32,695 nucleotides of DNA, taken from contig NZBG01000010.1 in NCBI GenBank assembly GCA_002687795.1, positions 1-32,695 on the forward strand, given 5' to 3'. The position numbers and the translations under genes are program-made. A model generated the notes under the pieces. That model did no database searches, was not told where the DNA came from, and worked only from the letters and a program-made list of their open reading frames with translations. The DNA is from Candidatus Woesearchaeota archaeon (GTDB taxonomy: Archaea > Nanobdellota > Nanobdellia > Woesearchaeales > GCA-2687795). Shown piece after piece: positions 29,661 to 32,695 of this stretch (its first letter is position 1; every line of letters starts with the position of its first letter).

Positions 29661-30038
29661 ATACCGGAAGAGTACTATATATTCCTGCTGAAGATAGTTT
29701 TTGTGATAGTATTAATAATCTTTACCATGTACTATCGGCTGAAGGCTATGAGGATTCTTGAGCTTTTGATTAACGAAATAGGCAAAAAGACAAAGCTTAT
29801 TAAAAAAGATGAAATAAAAAAAGGGCTTATAAGCTCCCAGTATTCATTAGGCTTTGCATTGGTTACCATTTCATGGCTGATGTATATAAGGCTGTTTAAG
29901 CTGCCTTACCTATGGGCGGATATCGTAACGCTGATTGGGTTTTTGCTTTTCTCTGTTTATGCGTTTGAGCTTTACAGGCATTTTAAGAAAGCTATTTATC
30001 TTAAAAAATATGCGGAGAACACCAAAAGCAAAAGATGA
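29661..30038 (+). CDS. Small three-helix membrane protein, possible AUA start
   Basis: The track begins at GTG 29703, which would cut the first helix. In frame upstream, ATA 29661 (IPEEYYIFLLKIVFVIVLIIFTMYY) lies 6 nt after a perfect GAGGTGA and restores a full-length helix, giving 125 residues. Either AUA is used as a start or an ATG has mutated or been misread. Helices are at about 7-25, 58-75 and 80-98, with a basic loop (IGKKTKLIKKDEIKK) between the first two. The stop overlaps the next gene's ATG as ATGA. It is downstream of the RecA-like gene (18 nt gap), so the three genes probably form an operon. Unknown family. Confidence 0.65.
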   Translation: MPEEYYIFLLKIVFVIVLIIFTMYYRLKAMRILELLINEIGKKTKLIKKDEIKKGLISSQYSLGFALVTISWLMYIRLFKLPYLWADIVTLIGFLLFSVYAFELYRHFKKAIYLKKYAENTKSKR

Positions 30039-30529
30039 TCCTTAAGTGCCCAAAATATGTTCTTAACAAGCTGGTGCTGCCGGCCAGAAGATGGCGGAAA
30101 GAGCATTTCCCTCCGGAAAGGATAGAGAAAATCAAGCTGGTTCTAAGTTTCATAGCTCTCATCATCCTTGTTATCTGTTTTGTTTATTTGGAGCTGAGGC
30201 ATGCTGGGAACGTTTCCGGGGTGGCGAAGATTTTTATCATAGCTTCTGCGCTGTTAATATTCTCAACATTGGTTATTATCCCTGAATATGCCCCTTATGC
30301 CAGCCTTAGTATCTTTACATTCGGGCTGGTGGTGATAACGCTTTCGGTTATAAGGTTCCTTGTGTTTAGGGATCTTGGTGATATTGCTATAGTTAAGTTT
30401 GTGAGCGGGGCTGTTCTTGTTATTGCAAGCCAGTTCTTCAGGGTAAAGGACTGGTCTTTTTTTAAGCAGGATAAAAAGTTGCTTTATCATAGAAATCCGC
30501 CTAAATCTGGATTATCATCCAGAGTTTGA
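30035..30529 (+). CDS. Four-helix membrane protein, unknown
   Basis: 164 residues with a basic N-terminus (PARRWRKEHFPPERIEKIK) and four hydrophobic segments (about 34-52, 63-82, 88-107 and 118-137), then a basic C-terminal tail. It starts within the stop of the preceding gene (ATGA overlap), indicating translational coupling. No motif points to transport or enzymatic function. The last codons take part in a 13-bp inverted repeat that spans the end of the gene (30490-30560). Family not recognised; likely a partner of the two genes before it. Confidence 0.72.
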   Translation: MILKCPKYVLNKLVLPARRWRKEHFPPERIEKIKLVLSFIALIILVICFVYLELRHAGNVSGVAKIFIIASALLIFSTLVIIPEYAPYASLSIFTFGLVVITLSVIRFLVFRDLGDIAIVKFVSGAVLVIASQFFRVKDWSFFKQDKKLLYHRNPPKSGLSSRV

Positions 30530-30560
30530 TTGCTAATTTAATATTACAGGCGGATTTCTA
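30490..30560. repeat. 13-bp inverted repeat with inner hairpin
   Basis: TAGAAATCCGCCT (30490-30502) pairs exactly with AGGCGGATTTCTA (30548-30560). Between them a 7-bp hairpin TCTGGAT-TATC-ATCCAGA (30506-30523) lies over the gene's last codons. It could protect the mRNA 3' end or terminate transcription. Confidence 0.6.
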
Positions 30561-30599
30561 GGGTCCCAGAAAAAGATAATGTCCCAAAAAGATAAAAAG

Positions 30600-30610
30600 C
30601 TTTTTATATA
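30600..30610 (+). promoter_or_regulatory. TATA element for two-helix protein gene
   Basis: CTTTTTATATA is centred about 27 nt before ATG 30633, consistent with a leaderless start. Confidence 0.5.
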
Positions 30611-30632
30611 TCCTTTTTTCTAATAGATAATT

Positions 30633-30860
30633 ATGGCTGCAAGAGCTAAGAAAACCAATAAGAAGGATTCAGGGGATAGATTAGTTCTGGCTCTTATTCT
30701 GCTCTCGCTTGCATTTCTCTCAATTTCTATTTTTGACCCGAGCATAATAACTTTTGCTGTTGTTGAGGAGATACCTGAGATGAACCAGTACTTTCCGCTT
30801 GTTTTAACAGGGATATTTTTCCTGGCGGCAATGATAATTTATAGAAGATCGCATTACTGA
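30633..30860 (+). CDS. Small two-helix membrane protein
   Basis: 75 residues: a basic N-terminus (AARAKKTNKKDSGDR), helix one (LVLALILLSLAFLSISIF), a loop with ITFAVVEE, and helix two (FPLVLTGIFFLAAMIIY) ending RRSHY. The two helices and loop resemble the C-terminal anchor of the RecA-like protein encoded at 28731 (for example LTGIFFLAAMIIYRR against FVGMFLLAGIIIYKK), so it is a stand-alone version of that module. It has its own TATA element and is leaderless. It converges with the Mth938-like gene with a 14-bp gap. Function unknown. Confidence 0.75.
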   Translation: MAARAKKTNKKDSGDRLVLALILLSLAFLSISIFDPSIITFAVVEEIPEMNQYFPLVLTGIFFLAAMIIYRRSHY

Positions 30861-30874
30861 GCAAAAAGCTCTGT

Positions 30875-31216
30875 TCAGCATGTAGAATGAATGATAGCAG
30901 CCACTTTTTTGTTCTCTTTGAGCAGCTTGTTGTATTCATCGCATGCTTCTGCAGAGGGCTTGATCACCAATTTTATGTTCTTTTGCTCAGCTAGTTTTAT
31001 AACTTCATCCTCTACTTTCACCAGGCCTGAAGCGCCGGTGCCTATAACAATAACCTCAGGGTTGGAATCAGTAATCTCTGTTATGTCCTGGACTGTGACA
31101 GTATGGTGCTTTGTGTATTGCCAGCCTATTACCTTCTCACCGATTATTTTTATATCTTCATGCTTTATGCCTTTGATTAGTATTGAACCAAATGAATATG
31201 ATTCTATTTCAGGCAT
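30875..31216 (-). CDS. Mth938-like domain protein
   Basis: 113 residues, the full domain length. ILIKGIKHEDIKIIGEKVIGW, then HHTVTVQDITEI, NPEVIVIGTGASGLVKVEDEV and the closing EACDEYNKLLKENKKVAAIIHSTC follow the Mth938/AAMDC pattern, named from a Methanothermobacter protein of known structure. Molecular function is not established. The ATG at 31216 is only 8 nt after the stop of the winged-helix gene, suggesting that the two are cotranscribed. No membrane segments. Confidence 0.93.
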   Translation of the reverse strand: MPEIESYSFGSILIKGIKHEDIKIIGEKVIGWQYTKHHTVTVQDITEITDSNPEVIVIGTGASGLVKVEDEVIKLAEQKNIKLVIKPSAEACDEYNKLLKENKKVAAIIHSTC

Positions 31217-31224
31217 TTTTAGAA

Positions 31225-31491
31225 TTATAATGTGTTCCTGATACTGTCTATATTTTCAGCTATATCCGAGCCCATCTTTGTTAGTGTCAACAGTTTTAAC
31301 CTTCCCTGTTTCTCAAAGTTAATAAGCCCTGATTTCTGCATCTCCTGTAGTATCTTAACAACATGAGAATAAGTGCAGTCGATAGACTTTGCCAAGGAGG
31401 AAGCATATACTTCAGACTTAGCGTTCTTTAACCCTACTAACATCATTGTTGGTTTCTCTCTAAAGAGAACATTAAACATTTTCTTATTCAT
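31225..31491 (-). CDS. Winged-helix transcriptional regulator
   Basis: The track's GTG 31506 lies within 10 nt of the TATA element; ATG 31491 is preferred, giving 88 residues. SSLAKSIDCTYSHVVKILQEMQKSGLINFEKQGRLKLLTLTKMGSDIA is a complete winged helix of the MarR/HTH_27 sort, with recognition helix YSHVVKILQEM and a wing. KPTMMLVGLKNAKSEVYASSLAKS is the helix before it. It probably regulates neighbouring genes, including the Mth938-like gene downstream. TATATAAA at about 31510-31517 lies 23-24 nt before the start. Confidence 0.85.
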   Translation of the reverse strand: MNKKMFNVLFREKPTMMLVGLKNAKSEVYASSLAKSIDCTYSHVVKILQEMQKSGLINFEKQGRLKLLTLTKMGSDIAENIDSIRNTL

Positions 31492-31621
31492 AAAAACTAC
31501 CCCCACATTTATATACTCTTAAATAGCTATTAGATTATTTATATTGAATATTTATCTTCTATAACAAAGAGGTTACAATAAATATTTAAACTTTACTATT
31601 ATGAACCTTGTAAATGCCCTT

Positions 31622-32446
31622 TTATAGAGGGGTTATTGCTTCTTTTGTGTTCATGTAGAAATATATCCTGTTGTGTGCTGTGATGAGGTATATTATTATT
31701 AGCGTGATTATTGTGAATGCCCTGACGTATATAGGGAGATATCTTAAGGCATTCTGGGGGAGGGTGCTTTTTAAGAGTAATGCAAAAGGATAATAGATTA
31801 TAATGTATGCAATGAAAAAGAGCAATGAGATAATGTATATTTTATAGTATGAAGATAATCTTCTGAACGTCTTTTTCAGGCTGCTTTTTAGTGTGCTCTT
31901 GATTGAGCCTGGCTTTAGCATGAAGTATGAGTGGGAGAAGTTGAGGAATGAATAGGTTATAAGCGCTAAGAGAACAAGCACTATTAAGGTGGTTATCTGA
32001 AGATACTGCTTTTTTATTGCCAGGGAGATAATGATTGTTATTGCAAGAAATATTATAAAAACAGATGCAAATATTATAAGGTTTAAGAGGAAAAACCTGC
32101 CAAATCTTCTGAAGCTGAACCCTGTTTTTTCTGTCATTGATTTGATTATGTCAAGGATGCAGTATTTGAAGAATGAATATATTAAGATAAGCAGGCAGAT
32201 ATATGTTATGGAGAATAAGAGCAGGGATATGATGGTTAATGACGGTAGTGTGAAGAATGTTGCTATTTGTTCTAGATTGGCTCCTATTAATGAGCTCAAA
32301 AGCTGGCTGAATAGGTATAAGCTGATAAGGAACAGTAAGTCAAAGACCAATGTTAATAGAAAGGGCTTTTTGTTTAGCTTGATTAGCTTTAAGACCCTGA
32401 AAAATAAGGAGTTCTTGAGTTTTTCTATTATTTCTTTTTTGTTCAT
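31622..32446 (-). CDS. Polytopic membrane protein, unknown
   Basis: ATG 32446 (MNKKEIIEKLKNSLFFRVL) is preferred to the track's TTG 32452. The 274 residues include about six hydrophobic segments and long Leu/Ile/Phe-rich stretches, with charged loops FKYCILDIIKSMTEKTGFSFRRFGRF and GSIKSTLKSSLKKTFRRLSSYYK, the latter amphipathic. The layout recalls the membrane domain found in DUF4013 and glycerophosphodiesterase-linked families, but I cannot assign it. It has no enzyme signature. The gene is AT-rich and monocistronic-looking, followed upstream by the CxxC mini-ORF. Confidence 0.75.
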   Translation of the reverse strand: MNKKEIIEKLKNSLFFRVLKLIKLNKKPFLLTLVFDLLFLISLYLFSQLLSSLIGANLEQIATFFTLPSLTIISLLLFSITYICLLILIYSFFKYCILDIIKSMTEKTGFSFRRFGRFFLLNLIIFASVFIIFLAITIIISLAIKKQYLQITTLIVLVLLALITYSFLNFSHSYFMLKPGSIKSTLKSSLKKTFRRLSSYYKIYIISLLFFIAYIIIYYPFALLLKSTLPQNALRYLPIYVRAFTIITLIIIYLITAHNRIYFYMNTKEAITPL

Positions 32447-32496
32447 AATCAAGAAAAGGTGTGGTTTGCAAGATAGTTATAATTGAAGATGGGCAA

Positions 32497-32541
32497 TCAC
32501 CCACCTCCTCCTTCATCTCCTTCGCATTCTCCGCATCCCAT
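32497..32541 (-). CDS. 14-residue CxxC mini-protein ORF
   Basis: Far below the ORF track limit. ATG 32541 to TGA 32497 encodes MGCGECEGDEGGGG. A GAGGTGA ribosome binding site lies 6 nt upstream and a CTATTTAAATAAAG TATA element about 50 nt upstream, so the full set of signals for a small gene is present. The product, a CxxC followed by Asp/Glu/Gly, could bind a metal ion. It may alternatively be a leader peptide for the membrane protein gene downstream (51 nt further). Coding support is signal-based only. Confidence 0.45.
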   Translation of the reverse strand: MGCGECEGDEGGGG

Positions 32542-32627
32542 GTTTTTCACCTCGTGCTGAGTTTATGAATAAAGTGAAAGGCTTTATTTAAATAGTTTTT
32601 GAATTCCAGAATAGGCTCTGGTGAAAC

Positions 32628-32636
32628 CCTTATATA
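32628..32636 (+). promoter_or_regulatory. TATA element for window-edge gene
   Basis: CTTATATAG is centred about 27 nt before ATG 32659. An imperfect hairpin (AAAGGGCT...AGCCCCTTT) follows at 32638-32657. Confidence 0.5.
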
Positions 32637-32658
32637 GAAAGGGCTCTTAGCCCCTTTT

Positions 32659-32695
32659 ATGTTCCGCAAGGACAAAAAAGAGGTGAGCCCCATGG
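32659..32695 (+). CDS. Start of a gene cut by the window edge
   Basis: From ATG 32659 the frame reads MFRKDKKEVSPM and runs off the window. ATG 32692 in the same frame has GAGGTGA 5 nt upstream and is an alternative start. TATA position favours 32659 as a leaderless start. The product cannot be inferred. Confidence 0.45.
   Translation, partial: MFRKDKKEVSPM

Overview
The window looks like a chromosomal piece of an AT-rich, anaerobic DPANN archaeon, most likely of the Woesearchaeota/Pacearchaeota type. This is inferred from gene content and signals, without any database search. The archaeal signs are TATA elements (TTTAAAT or TTTATATA) centred about 23-29 nt before many first start codons, which implies many leaderless mRNAs; Shine-Dalgarno motifs only at a subset of genes; many small orphan membrane proteins; large exported proteins with C-terminal anchors; and a 'TGxAx' motif after membrane helices in several proteins. 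No rRNA, tRNA or CRISPR array was recognised.

Layout. (1) 0.1-6.5 kb: orphan genes, a LamG lipoprotein-like protein, a DEAD-box RNA helicase, a two-gene unit of a 45-residue zinc ribbon overlapping a cold-shock protein, an FKBP prolyl isomerase and a small CxxC-x17-CxxC zinc protein. (2) 6.6-9.8 kb: a PlsC-like acyltransferase, a PD-(D/E)XK nuclease with four cysteines, and a Fic AMP-transferase gene bracketed by 12-bp inverted repeats and a 27/28-nt direct repeat, followed by an exported Trp-rich repeat protein. (3) 9.9-15.4 kb: an accessory, AT-rich zone with a 2H-phosphoesterase, a SHOCT protein, a TumE/HVO_A0114-type toxin-antitoxin pair, an HTH/DUF2178 pair with an operator-like palindrome, a hairpin-rich intergenic stretch and two orphan genes. 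(4) 15.4-15.5 kb: a junction from which two apparently 5'-truncated genes diverge. (5) 15.5-23.4 kb, all plus strand: cell-surface genes (FN3 fragment, a 1114-residue MopE-like/PKD protein, an acidic envelope protein), a putative regulator, a ribbon-helix-helix/nucleotidyltransferase fusion without the usual G-rich signature, and a membrane-anchored lipase-like protein. (6) 23.5-27.1 kb: an anaerobic ribonucleotide reductase operon, nrdR-nrdD-redoxin-nrdG, behind two NrdR boxes that bracket a TATA element. (7) 27.1-32.7 kb: a PfkB kinase, a DUF1003 protein, a RecA-like protein with a two-helix anchor, small membrane proteins, a Mth938-like protein, a winged-helix regulator, a polytopic membrane protein, a 14-codon CxxC mini-ORF and the first codons of another gene.

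The best-understood circuit is the class III ribonucleotide reductase operon: NrdD makes dNTPs, NrdG installs its glycyl radical, the small CPNC redoxin probably supplies electrons, and NrdR represses through its boxes. The leads most worth following are the repeat-bracketed fic unit, the RHH/degenerate nucleotidyltransferase fusion, the double truncation at 15.4 kb, the structured intergenic region at 14.2-14.4 kb and the shared TGxAx two-helix module.
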